From: Flavobacteria bacterium RIFCSPLOWO2_12_FULL_35_11
Lineage (GTDB): Bacteria; Bacteroidota; Bacteroidia; Flavobacteriales; Flavobacteriaceae
Direction: 5' to 3'
DNA length: 36,128 nucleotides
Assembly (NCBI GenBank): GCA_001800975.1
Contig: MGWK01000006.1
Location: forward strand, 1 to 36,128
Shown here: positions 1-6,912 of the stretch, one piece after another
How positions within the stretch are numbered: position 1 is the stretch's first letter
Layout: each line of letters begins with the position of its first letter
Program-made: the position numbers and the translations under genes
The notes under the pieces: generated by a model
Told to the model about the DNA's origin: nothing
Databases searched by the model: none
Seen by the model: only the letters and a program-made list of their open reading frames with translations

Positions 1-2
1 CT

Positions 3-89
3 CCGATACCATTTGCCAAAAACTTGGAAGACATGTTCTTGCCCAAAAATCGTTTGCATGGTGAAATCGTTAACTTGTTAAAATACTGA
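3..89 (+). CDS. C-terminal tail of a probable 2-oxo acid dehydrogenase E1 (transketolase-like) subunit, cut by the window edge
   Basis: Reading frame 3 is open from the window edge to the TGA at 87-89 and encodes 28 residues. They contain IPFAKNLEDMFLPKNR and end in VNLLKY. This resembles the C-terminus of pyruvate or branched-chain 2-oxo acid dehydrogenase E1-beta chains, where a P-x-P-(F/Y)-A...LE...LP pattern precedes the last helix. The other two forward frames stop within about 85 bases and look non-coding. Only the tail is visible, so the substrate and the alpha/beta or fused architecture cannot be judged. No hairpin terminator is evident directly after the stop. Confidence 0.5.
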   Translation, partial: PIPFAKNLEDMFLPKNRLHGEIVNLLKY

Positions 90-273
90 TTCTAAAAATC
101 AAAATCTGATTTTCATCATATAAAACAAGCCAATTTTACTGTTACTTTACTGACATCCATCCTTAAATTTATGCTAGGGGAAAATTATTTTTTGTTAATT
201 ATACCCTGTTCAACGTATATTCAAAAGAAAAGATAACATCCCTTTTTTAAGAATAGAAATTTTAAGTGAAAAG

Positions 274-307
274 TGATAACTATCATTCTCTGTGATGATG
301 TACGTCA
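274..307 (+). promoter_or_regulatory. Tandem Crp/Fnr-type boxes upstream of hsp20
   Basis: Two TGA-N6-TCA palindromes occur at 274-285 (TGATAACTATCA) and 296-307 (TGATGTACGTCA). Their centres are 22 bp apart, two helical turns. The first matches the TGAT-N4-ATCA core of Fnr-family sites exactly. A TAATTTAG sequence at 331-338 could be the -7 element. That would place the downstream box near -42, a class II activator position. Binding is inferred from sequence only. Confidence 0.4.
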
Positions 308-368
308 TTGTATAAACATTGCTTTCAAAATAATTTAGCACATTATTAACCATTAAATTATTTGAGTT

Positions 369-815
369 ATGCCATTAGTACAATTTAACAGACGACTTCC
401 TATAATGGACAGAATGTTTCCTGAAATTTCAGACATTACTGATAACATGTTGACCGAAGATTTATTTCTTAGAGACACTTGGATGCCAGCAATTAATGTA
501 AAGGAACACAATAAAGACTTTGAAATAGAAGTATGTGCTCCTGGCTTTACAAAAAAAGATTTTGAAGTTTCTATTTCTGATGATGTTTTAACAATTTCGG
601 CTGAAAGTAAGAGAGAAATGGAAGAAAAAGAGGAAAATTATTCTCGTAAGGAGTTTTCTTACAATTCATTTAACCGAACTTTCACTTTACCAAAAAATGT
701 AGATCTTAAAAAGAAAATTAAAGCGAATTACGATAACGGAGTTTTGTTAATTCATATAGAAAAATCAGAAGTTTCAAAAATGGAAGAAAAGAAAAAGATG
801 ATTGAAATCAGCTAA
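369..815 (+). CDS. Small heat shock protein, Hsp20/alpha-crystallin family
   Basis: This 148-residue cytoplasmic ATP-independent holdase binds unfolding proteins and keeps them soluble for refolding. The length is typical for bacterial Hsp20. A short N-terminal arm is followed by an alpha-crystallin domain at about residues 38-140, carrying the family NGVLLIHIEK signature near the end. The C-terminus is MIEIS, an I-x-I motif of the kind that docks neighbouring subunits in the oligomer. The ATG at 369 is the only sensible start. The gene lies behind two Crp/Fnr-like boxes at 274-307 and is followed by a hairpin at 828-855 and a helical protein gene on the same strand. No CIRCE-type HrcA element was seen, so control by oxygen, redox or cAMP-type regulators is possible but unproven. 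Confidence 0.93.
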   Translation: MPLVQFNRRLPIMDRMFPEISDITDNMLTEDLFLRDTWMPAINVKEHNKDFEIEVCAPGFTKKDFEVSISDDVLTISAESKREMEEKEENYSRKEFSYNSFNRTFTLPKNVDLKKKIKANYDNGVLLIHIEKSEVSKMEEKKKMIEIS

Positions 816-827
816 GTTTCTCATGAA

Positions 828-855
828 AATCCGGGAAGTTAACGCTTCCCGGATT
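828..855 (+). terminator. Hairpin between hsp20 and the 152-aa gene
   Basis: A perfect 11-bp stem (AATCCGGGAAG at 828-838, its complement at 845-855) has a 6-nt loop and is followed by a short weak T-run. It begins 12 bases after the hsp20 stop and ends 22 bases before the next ATG. It may be a terminator, an attenuator giving partial read-through, or a 3' stabilising hairpin. Confidence 0.6.
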
Positions 856-877
856 CTTTAACCTAAAATAATTAAAA

Positions 878-1336
878 ATGGAAAAAAATCAATTAACTCA
901 AAAAAAAGAAGAAGAAAAATCAAGTTTTGAAAACAGTATCGGACGTTTACATTCTAAAGCCCAACAATGGATTTCAGAAATTGAGTTTATTAAAATTGAA
1001 CAAAATTTCCTAAAAGAATTGCTTTCCGAACACATTATCGGGTTATGTACCACCGATCATTATGCACAGGCTAAGATGTTATTGAATGGCATAGAACATG
1101 AAACTGATTTGGGCAATAAATTAATAGAATCTATTAAAGAGCATAAAATTAATTTGGCTTTGCTCATTGAAAATATTTACTTAAAAAAGGAAGATAAATT
1201 TAGAAATAATCACAAACTTCTAAAAATGGAAGTTAAAAATTATATTGAAAACTTTAAATATATTAAAGAACAAGTATTTGGACTTGTGTTATTAATAATG
1301 AAAATTGAAAAAGAAAAAAAATTGCTTTCAGAATAA
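878..1336 (+). CDS. Uncharacterised helical protein downstream of hsp20
   Basis: I do not recognise a named family for this 152-residue protein. It is rich in Lys and Glu, has no signal peptide or clear membrane span, and is predicted by eye to be almost entirely alpha-helical. The opening (KKEEEKSSFENS) is strongly charged. Later heptad-like stretches at roughly residues 25-55 and 105-150 could form a helical bundle or coiled coil. It is on the same strand as hsp20, 62 bp downstream, separated only by the 828-855 hairpin. It may therefore be co-induced as a stress protein. The codon bias and unbroken frame support a real gene. The function is unknown. Confidence 0.75.
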   Translation: MEKNQLTQKKEEEKSSFENSIGRLHSKAQQWISEIEFIKIEQNFLKELLSEHIIGLCTTDHYAQAKMLLNGIEHETDLGNKLIESIKEHKINLALLIENIYLKKEDKFRNNHKLLKMEVKNYIENFKYIKEQVFGLVLLIMKIEKEKKLLSE

Positions 1337-1367
1337 AATAACAGCAATAGTTCAACTGCTTAATATA

Positions 1368-1590
1368 CCGTTTTCAACTTTTAGTTCTTTGAAATTTTTG
1401 CATAAATTGATAATGAATTATGTTATAATACATTGTGGACGTGACAATTAAGTAACATTATTCGTTAATAATTTATTAAAACACAGCTAAAAAAGGATTG
1501 TTTTTATTTGGGGTGATATGGAAACTTAATAGGTGTGTTTACTTAAAATTTTGAAGCAGCAGGTCTGCAAGAACCCGAAATTGAAAACGG
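1368..1590. repeat. Inverted-repeat-bounded unit 1, with boxA-like leader
   Basis: This 223-bp unit starts with CCGTTTTCAACTTTT and ends with GAAATTGAAAACGG at 1577-1590. The terminal 10 bp form a perfect inverted repeat. The left end runs into AGTTCTTTGAAATTTT, which resembles the boxA antitermination element of rRNA leaders. Only an 11-codon ORF (ATG at 1413) was found inside. The adjacent second unit repeats the layout. The nature is unknown; a MITE, a non-coding cassette or a small-RNA unit are options. Confidence 0.5.
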
Positions 1591-1606
1591 CTTTTTTTAA
1601 ATAATT

Positions 1607-1856
1607 CCGTTTTCAACTTTTTAGTTCTTTGAAGTTTTGTATAGTAAATTTTAATAAAATGTTTAATAAAACACCATTATTTAATATTGGGGATTACAAT
1701 GAGGCACTATACAAATATGAGAAATTATTTTTTGTAAATATTTTTACTGTTTATGCAGGTATTATTATTGGGATATGGGATTATACTTCATTAAATGGCA
1801 TTTAGTTTATAAAAATATAAAAAAGAGGTAAAGAAAGAATTGAAAATTGAAAACGG
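1607..1856. repeat. Inverted-repeat-bounded unit 2, with boxA-like leader
   Basis: This 250-bp unit has the same ends as unit 1: CCGTTTTCAACTTTTT on the left and AAAATTGAAAACGG on the right. Its first 37 bases nearly match those of unit 1, including AGTTCTTTGAAG. It encloses a 48-codon ORF at 1659-1805. The right end of unit 1 and the left end of unit 2, separated by 16 bp, could also pair as a hairpin. Confidence 0.5.
1659..1805 (+). CDS. Possible 48-aa small membrane protein inside repeat unit 2
   Basis: The ATG at 1659 opens a 48-codon frame closed by the TAG at 1803. A polar N-terminal half of about 22 residues is followed by a hydrophobic stretch, KLFFVNIFTVYAGIIIGIW, long enough for one membrane span. 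The frame begins 16 bases after the boxA-like leader of unit 2, which could serve as its promoter or 5' leader. No homologue is recognised. In AT-rich DNA a 48-codon frame can arise by chance. It is listed because the single-span design and its position within the repeat unit are suggestive. Confidence 0.25.
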   Translation: MFNKTPLFNIGDYNEALYKYEKLFFVNIFTVYAGIIIGIWDYTSLNGI

Positions 1857-1862
1857 TTTTAT

Positions 1863-2558
1863 TTACTCAAAATCCCAATCAAAAAGCTTAAATACTTTTC
1901 CCCAATCATTCGGCAAAGAAGCGTTTAGTCCAATTTTTTCATGGGTTATCGGTTGTGTAAAATGAAGTGAATACGCATGCAGGAATAAATTTTCACAGTC
2001 AAATTCGTTTTCAAACATTCTGTTGTGAAACCGATCTCCATATTTGTAATCGCCTACAATTGGATGGCTTATTTTATTCATATGAATACGAAGTTGGTGC
2101 ATTCTTCCTGTGGCAGGCGTTAATTTCACCAGGCTATAACGGGAGTTTTCATATGGAATTACGGGTATGTCAAGAAGTTTTGTATGAATGGGTTCACAAA
2201 AAGTTTCCGCATCTTTATAAACTTTGGTGTCAGGATTTTTAACGGGAGAGGTTACTAAAACCGATAAATCCACAAATCCGCGCACAATTCCCAAATAGGT
2301 TTTTTGAATCTGGTTGGCGTTAAACAACTCCTGAAAAACAGAAACATCCTCTTTATGCTTTGCCAACATTAAAATACCCGAAGTTTTTCTGTCCAGCCTG
2401 TGAACAGGATAAAAATGGCGCCCAAATTGTGCAAAAAGTAAATCTAACAATGTTTCATCATTAATGTTACGTGCATAGTAGGAATTGTGGATCAGCACAT
2501 TGTTGGGTTTATTTACAATAACAATGTGGTTGTCTTCAAAAAGAATTTCAATTTTCAT
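1863..2558 (-). CDS. truC: RluA-family pseudouridine synthase, TruC-like
   Basis: This 231-residue cytoplasmic enzyme isomerises a specific uridine to pseudouridine. The catalytic motif HRLDRKTSG, with the nucleophilic Asp, is preceded by FYPV as in E. coli TruC, which modifies U65 of some tRNAs. The opening ILFEDNHIVIVNKPNNVLIH is the usual first strand pair of the family. The later GRMHQLRIHM...HPIVGDYKYG block is also diagnostic. There is no N-terminal S4 domain, consistent with the short TruC subgroup rather than RluC or RluD. A TATATTTG box lies just upstream at 2563-2570. TruC is the best match by length and motif, but the target nucleotide is inferred. Confidence 0.85.
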   Translation of the reverse strand: MKIEILFEDNHIVIVNKPNNVLIHNSYYARNINDETLLDLLFAQFGRHFYPVHRLDRKTSGILMLAKHKEDVSVFQELFNANQIQKTYLGIVRGFVDLSVLVTSPVKNPDTKVYKDAETFCEPIHTKLLDIPVIPYENSRYSLVKLTPATGRMHQLRIHMNKISHPIVGDYKYGDRFHNRMFENEFDCENLFLHAYSLHFTQPITHEKIGLNASLPNDWGKVFKLFDWDFE

Positions 2559-2562
2559 GTTG

Positions 2563-2570
2563 CAAATATA
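2563..2570 (-). promoter_or_regulatory. -7 box (TATATTTG) for truC
   Basis: The minus strand reads TATATTTG, matching the Bacteroidota TAnnTTTG element, with the truC ATG a few bases downstream. No clear -33 TTTG was found at the right distance. The leader would be very short. Confidence 0.4.
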
Positions 2571-2679
2571 CAGGTAAAGGAAGTGGTTTTAACCATCCTG
2601 TTTCTTCCTTCAACAAAGACCTAAACAAAGCATAATTCTCAACAATTTTAACTAATTTAACACATTTTTGGCATTTGTG

Positions 2680-2748
2680 ATGTGTGAATCATGTAACTAT
2701 TAAAAAAAAATATGTAACTTTATAAAGCCAATTATTTCGCAAATTTGC
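2680..2748 (+). promoter_or_regulatory. Shared promoter module, copy A (lipocalin/OmpA operon)
   Basis: This 69-bp block aligns without gaps to 11599-11667 upstream of the 79-aa gene. It starts ATGTGTGAAT, contains an A-tract, then TATGTAAC at 2711-2718, exactly 19 bp, and CGCAAATTTGC at 2738-2748. The GTAAC and CGCA elements with fixed spacing look like the -35/-10 pair of an alternative sigma factor. The upstream half could bind an activator. The lipocalin-like ATG is 34 bp downstream. Confidence 0.5.
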
Positions 2749-2782
2749 TGTATATAATTTCAACATTTAAAACAATAATAAA

Positions 2783-3265
2783 ATGAAAAAATTAATAGTA
2801 TTTGTGCTTTTAGCTTCCATGGTTATTTCTTGTGGAACTCCAAAAACAGTCATCCAGTCCAAAAAAGTAATTAAAGGATATTGGTCCTTAGATCTAATTT
2901 CTTATAGTGAACCTGGAACATTTGACGTAACCTTGTTTAATGATGCTTCTAAAGAATGTTTTTTAGGAAGTAAATGGCGTTTTATTCCAAACAACAATAC
3001 GGGAGTATACACCATTACTGATACACATTGTGTACCAACCGGAGATCGTAATTTCAATTTTACCATTCAGGAAATTGATGGCAATACCGGACTGTATGAT
3101 TTCTTGTTAAAACCCACTGATGCAAAACAAAAATCTGCAGACAATACCGGTTTTAGATTACAGTTGACACAATTGACAGAAACCACAATGGTGTGGGAAC
3201 AAACCGTTTCAGTAGAAGGAAAACCATTTATAATTTATATGAACTTTAATAAAATTAACGAATAA
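2783..3265 (+). CDS. Lipocalin-like lipoprotein
   Basis: This 160-residue protein has a lipoprotein signal. A charged start and hydrophobic core lead to a lipobox with Cys at residue 17 (VISCG), so the mature protein is expected to be anchored in a membrane facing the periplasm or outside. The mature part is rich in short beta strands: a conserved-looking GYWSLDLISY near the start, a Cys-bearing middle and a late TTMVWEQ. This fits the small lipocalin-like proteins common in Flavobacteriia. Its stop overlaps the ATG of the OmpA gene by one base (TAATG), so translation is coupled. It lies behind the shared module at 2680-2748. The ligand is unknown. Confidence 0.75.
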   Translation: MKKLIVFVLLASMVISCGTPKTVIQSKKVIKGYWSLDLISYSEPGTFDVTLFNDASKECFLGSKWRFIPNNNTGVYTITDTHCVPTGDRNFNFTIQEIDGNTGLYDFLLKPTDAKQKSADNTGFRLQLTQLTETTMVWEQTVSVEGKPFIIYMNFNKINE

Positions 3266-3975
3266 TGAGAACATTCTTAAAAAAAATAGCATTAGTGGCC
3301 CTAACAGTAATTCTTGTAGCTGGCCTAAGTAGTTGTGAAGCTACCAAAAATGCAAATAACGCGCAAAAAGGTGCCGTAATTGGAGCTGCCGGAGGCGCAA
3401 TATTAGGCGCTATTATCGGCAACAATGCCGGTAAAGGCGGAAAAGGAGAAATAGGCGCAGTGATTGGCGGTGTTGTAGGTGGAGCTGCAGGTGTGCTTAT
3501 TGGAAATAAAATGGATAAACAAGCCCAAAAAATTGAGGAAGAAATTCCTGGCGCTAAAGTTGAACGGATTGATGATGGTATTTTGGTGACATTTGATGAA
3601 AATAGTGGTGTTCATTTTGAAACTGAAAAATATAATATCACTTCAACTTCTGAAGTAATGCTTACCAAATTGGCAAATATCTTAAAGGAATATCCTGATA
3701 CAAATGTATTGGTGGTTGGACATACAGACAGCACTGGTTCAGCAGAATACAATATGTCGCTTTCAGAAAGAAGGGCCAATGCGGTAACCACTTACTTTGT
3801 GAACAATAAAGGTTTGAGTTCTAGCCGTTTTACAACCACTTGGTTTGGTGAAGATGAACCAATTGCAACTAACAGTACAGTTGAAGGTCGCGCTAAAAAC
3901 CGTAGGGTAAATATCGCAATTGTACCAAATGATAAAATGAAAGCAGATGCCAAAAGAGAAGCTGGCGAAAACTAA
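3265..3975 (+). CDS. OmpA-family lipoprotein with glycine zipper
   Basis: This 236-residue protein anchors the outer membrane to peptidoglycan. A lipoprotein signal ends at Cys24 (SSCEA). A glycine-zipper region at about residues 34-80, rich in GAxxGAxxG repeats, may insert in or oligomerise at the membrane. The C-terminal OmpA-like domain at about residues 110-225 contains GHTDSTGS, then NMSLSERRANAV, and a late GRAKNRRVNI. The Asp and Arg positions expected to bind diaminopimelate are present. The ATG overlaps the stop of the lipocalin-like gene, forming a two-gene operon closed by a strong terminator at 3997-4029. The pairing and the shared promoter module suggest an envelope stress role. 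Confidence 0.92.
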   Translation: MRTFLKKIALVALTVILVAGLSSCEATKNANNAQKGAVIGAAGGAILGAIIGNNAGKGGKGEIGAVIGGVVGGAAGVLIGNKMDKQAQKIEEEIPGAKVERIDDGILVTFDENSGVHFETEKYNITSTSEVMLTKLANILKEYPDTNVLVVGHTDSTGSAEYNMSLSERRANAVTTYFVNNKGLSSSRFTTTWFGEDEPIATNSTVEGRAKNRRVNIAIVPNDKMKADAKREAGEN

Positions 3976-3996
3976 TAACCCCAAATTATTTAATGA

Positions 3997-4029
3997 AGAC
4001 CCGAAACAAATTGTTTCGGGTCTTTTTTT
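3997..4029 (+). terminator. Rho-independent terminator after the lipocalin/OmpA operon
   Basis: A perfect 11-bp stem (AGACCCGAAAC at 3997-4007 with its complement at 4013-4023) has a 5-nt loop and is followed by a run of T. It starts 21 bases after the OmpA stop codon. Confidence 0.92.
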
Positions 4030-4207
4030 GTTAATGATTGGTTCTACTTTTTAAGTTAAAATTTAAAGATTAGAGAATTTGCCAATTAAACAGTTCAACG
4101 ATTAAACAATTACACAATTAAAACATACTTATTAACTTTCAAACTTTTCAACTTATAACTACCTTACAAGCCTAAAATTTAAAGTAGTGCAGGGTATCGT
4201 TGACAGC

Positions 4208-4954
4208 ATGGCGCAATTCCAATTATCGTGGCTAAACTGGTTTTTGGCATTTTTGGCTTCCTTCATTCTTGGGATGGGAAAAGCAGGCGTAAAAGGGCTA
4301 GGGGTTTTAATAGTAACTTTAATGGCCATATTATTTGGCGGAAAAGCTTCCACAGGAATTTTAATTCCACTCATGGTGGTTGCAGATATTTTGGCTGTTT
4401 TTTATTATAACCGCCATACGCAATGGAAGTTTTTGTTGAAAATATTGCCGACCATGGTTTTGGGTGTATTGATTGGCGTGTGGTTTGGAAATGACATTTC
4501 TGAAAAATTATTCAAACAAATCATGGCAATTTTCATTATTTTAACCGTGATTATGATGGTTTGGATGGATCAAAAAAAGAATAAATCAATTCCAACTCAT
4601 TGGTTTTTTGCCAGCAGTATGGGACTTTTATCAGGAATTACCTCTATGATTGGAAATCTGGCAGGTTCTTTTGCGGATATTTATTTTTTAGCGGTAAGGT
4701 TGCCCAAAAATCAATTTATTGGTACGGCAGCTTGGCTGTTTTTGATTATCAACGTGTTTAAATTGCCTTTTCATATTTTTGTCTGGAAAACGGTAACTTC
4801 AGAAAGTCTTTTGCTGAATTTATTCCTGATTCCGGGAATTTTGCTCGGTTTTATAAGCGGTGTGGCGTTGGTTAAATTGTTAAACAATGAAGTTTACCGC
4901 AAATTTATTATGGTGGTAACCGCTATGGGCGCTTTGCTGATATTATTTAGATAA
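4208..4954 (+). CDS. TauE/SafE-family sulfite/anion exporter permease
   Basis: This is an integral inner membrane protein of about eight hydrophobic segments. The N-terminal GMGKAGVKGLG and the middle GMLSG-like stretch (SMGLLSGITSMIGNLAG) are typical of the TauE/SafE half repeats. The family exports sulfite or sulfoacetate-type anions, but the substrate cannot be read from this sequence. The start chosen is the ATG at 4208, giving 248 residues. A GTG at 4187 would add seven residues and is possible. A 17-bp gap links it to the small CPXCG gene, suggesting one transcript. The upstream leader is low-complexity AATTAAACA-like sequence without a clear promoter. Confidence 0.85.
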   Translation: MAQFQLSWLNWFLAFLASFILGMGKAGVKGLGVLIVTLMAILFGGKASTGILIPLMVVADILAVFYYNRHTQWKFLLKILPTMVLGVLIGVWFGNDISEKLFKQIMAIFIILTVIMMVWMDQKKNKSIPTHWFFASSMGLLSGITSMIGNLAGSFADIYFLAVRLPKNQFIGTAAWLFLIINVFKLPFHIFVWKTVTSESLLLNLFLIPGILLGFISGVALVKLLNNEVYRKFIMVVTAMGALLILFR

Positions 4955-4971
4955 TTTTAAACAGAATCATT

Positions 4972-5157
4972 ATGGAAGAACATTTTTTTCAGTGCCCGTA
5001 TTGTTGGGAAGAAATTTCTATGTTATTTGATACATCAGTTAGAAATCAGACTTATATTGAAGATTGCGAGATTTGTTGCAATCCAATTGAAATAAATCCC
5101 ATATTTGAAAATGGTGAATTGATTGCTTTAAATATTAAAAGTGAAGAGGAACAGTGA
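4972..5157 (+). CDS. CPXCG-type zinc-ribbon small protein
   Basis: This 61-residue acidic protein has two cysteine pairs, CPYC at residues 8-11 and CEIC at about 36-39 followed by CNP. It matches the CPXCG cysteine-rich family of small proteins, probably folded around one zinc ion. The family function is unknown. It follows the TauE/SafE gene by 17 bp and its stop lies two bases from the convergent thioredoxin stop. There is no room for a terminator between them, so the two transcripts probably overlap. It is a short but convincing gene because of the paired Cys motifs. Confidence 0.8.
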   Translation: MEEHFFQCPYCWEEISMLFDTSVRNQTYIEDCEICCNPIEINPIFENGELIALNIKSEEEQ

Positions 5158-5159
5158 AT

Positions 5160-5456
5160 TTATTTTAAAGAAATTGCCTGTTTTAATTGAGAAACAGATT
5201 GCATGCCAGATTGTCTCCAAATTTGCTTTCCTTGTTTAAAAACCATAAAAGTAGGCACGCCGCGCACTTGATATTTCGCTGCCAATGCAGGATTGGTGTC
5301 CACATTTATTTTTATAATGCTTATCGAATCTTTCAGTTCCGCTTTTAATTGTTTTAAAACTGGCGCCATACTTTTACAAGGCCCACACCAATCTGCATAA
5401 AAATCAATTAAAACAGGAACATTTTGATTTATGATATCATCGAATGATTTTTTCAT
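5160..5456 (-). CDS. Thioredoxin
   Basis: This 98-residue cytoplasmic thiol-disulfide oxidoreductase has the classical active site WCGPCK at about residues 23-28. It also has the cis-proline context VRGVPTFMVF and the usual DFYADWCGPC strand. There is no signal peptide. Its reducing partner would be thioredoxin reductase, not present in this window. The length is slightly shorter than E. coli TrxA but covers the full fold. The gene converges on the CPXCG gene with two bases between stops. A TAACTTTA sequence on the minus strand at 5476-5483 is a plausible -7 box. It may serve ribonucleotide reductase, peroxiredoxins or methionine sulfoxide reductase. Confidence 0.93.
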   Translation of the reverse strand: MKKSFDDIINQNVPVLIDFYADWCGPCKSMAPVLKQLKAELKDSISIIKINVDTNPALAAKYQVRGVPTFMVFKQGKQIWRQSGMQSVSQLKQAISLK

Positions 5457-5543
5457 TTTATTTTTTTATGCTCCTTAAAGTTACAAAAACACCAATAATT
5501 AAGGAACAAAATAATCAAAAAATTTATTTCATCTTAAAAAATA

Positions 5544-6770
5544 TTAAACCGATTTAAAGCTCATTTTTTTAATAATTTGTGGATTTGAAACTTTTAAATA
5601 TACAAGTATCAACAACGCCATGGTGCTGCAAATCAGAAATCCGATAAATAACGGCAGGGCAGTGGCTGAAACAAATTTCCCGATAAAAGTACTGATGGGA
5701 ACCGCCATCATGGTCGACAGAAAACCCGTAATTGCGGCACCTATGCCAGCAATATGTCCGATAGGTTCCATAGCCAAAGCCCTTAAATTTCCAAATAAAA
5801 ATCCGATCGCGAAAAATTGCAATCCGAAGAAAGCCAGCAAAACACCAATGCCGGGGTTTGCCGTATTCAGAAATAATACAATATAAAGCAAGGAAACGCT
5901 AAAAAAGGAGATCAACGCGGCGGTAACCATTTTTTCCATGCCATATTTTAAAACTAGCGTGGCATTTAAAAAAGTGGCAGAACCTATGGCGATGGACAAA
6001 CCTGCAAAAATATAGGGAAATTGTTCTTTTAAATCATATTGGATCTGAAATATCTGCTGGGCCGTGCTTAAATAGACCATAAAGGAACCTGTAACAAAAC
6101 CTGATATCATGGTAAAACCAATGGTTCTTTTAGATTTTGAAAGTTCTTTTAATCCGTTTACAAAAATAGCGCTTGAAAATTTTATGCGTTTCTCTATTAA
6201 TAAAGTTTCGGGTTGTCTTTTCCAAAACCAAAACGACACTAAAATGCTAAATACCAATTGAATATAAAATATTGCTTGCCAATTGTAGTGATCCAACACA
6301 AATTTTCCCATAGCGGGAGCAATCACAGGAACTAAAAGAAACACCGAGGTAATAAACGACATAATTCTTGCCATATAATCGCCGCTAAATGTATCACGAA
6401 CCATCGCAATGCTAATGGTTCTTGGCGCTGAAAGTCCGATTCCCTGTAAAATGCGACCAGCAACCATCATTTCTAAACTTTCTGAAAACACACAAATAAA
6501 GCTGGCAATAATAAACACGCCAAATCCCATAAAAACAACAGGTTTTCGACCCAAACTGTCTGAGATAGGCCCAAAAAATAAAGGGCCTAAACCGAGACCC
6601 AAAAATATCATGGTAATGAGCAATTGATTGTCAACCGCCTGGGTAATCCCAATTGAAAATCCAATATAATCCAAAGCCGGCAATAGGGCGTCTATCGCCA
6701 AAGCGACAATTGACATTAACGATGCCATTAAGGCGATGAATTCAAATGGGGAAGACTTGCTTTTAATCAT
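5544..6770 (-). CDS. Bcr/CflA-type MFS multidrug exporter
   Basis: This 408-residue inner membrane protein has about 12 hydrophobic segments. It resembles the Bcr/CflA drug:H+ antiporter subfamily of MFS (DHA1). The loop after TM2 reads GPISDSLGRKPVVFMG, the MFS motif A, and AGRILQGIG is the TM4 motif B. An ALDYIG stretch follows the first helix. The start chosen is the ATG at 6770 (MIKSKSS). A TTG at 6788 would add six residues of less likely sequence. The drug or metabolite is not predictable. It forms the left border of the AT-rich methyltransferase/DGQHR island and has normal base composition, for example 27 of 60 G+C at 6421-6480. Confidence 0.9.
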   Translation of the reverse strand: MIKSKSSPFEFIALMASLMSIVALAIDALLPALDYIGFSIGITQAVDNQLLITMIFLGLGLGPLFFGPISDSLGRKPVVFMGFGVFIIASFICVFSESLEMMVAGRILQGIGLSAPRTISIAMVRDTFSGDYMARIMSFITSVFLLVPVIAPAMGKFVLDHYNWQAIFYIQLVFSILVSFWFWKRQPETLLIEKRIKFSSAIFVNGLKELSKSKRTIGFTMISGFVTGSFMVYLSTAQQIFQIQYDLKEQFPYIFAGLSIAIGSATFLNATLVLKYGMEKMVTAALISFFSVSLLYIVLFLNTANPGIGVLLAFFGLQFFAIGFLFGNLRALAMEPIGHIAGIGAAITGFLSTMMAVPISTFIGKFVSATALPLFIGFLICSTMALLILVYLKVSNPQIIKKMSFKSV

Positions 6771-6912
6771 CCGGCAAAAGTAAGGCAATTCTAATTAAGA
6801 GTAAAGAAGTATTAAAATATTCTATTTAACATAATATAAATTATAATACAAATTGAATAATTGAATATGAATTTTGCCAAGCTTTCAATTAAAAGAACTA
6901 AACAGAGAATTA

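Noticed and set aside
331-360. TTAGCAC upstream of hsp20 as a CIRCE (HrcA) element
   Set aside because: Only the left half resembles CIRCE (TTAGCACTC). The inverted GAGTGCTAA half is missing.
1368-1856. Integron attC sites or a CRISPR array
   Set aside because: No RYYYAAC/GTTRRRY core pairs in the proper attC layout and no regularly spaced short repeats are present. The repeats are only two and about 239 bp apart.
1967-2242. Plus-strand ORF of 91 aa inside truC
   Set aside because: It is antisense to conserved TruC motifs and has no independent support.
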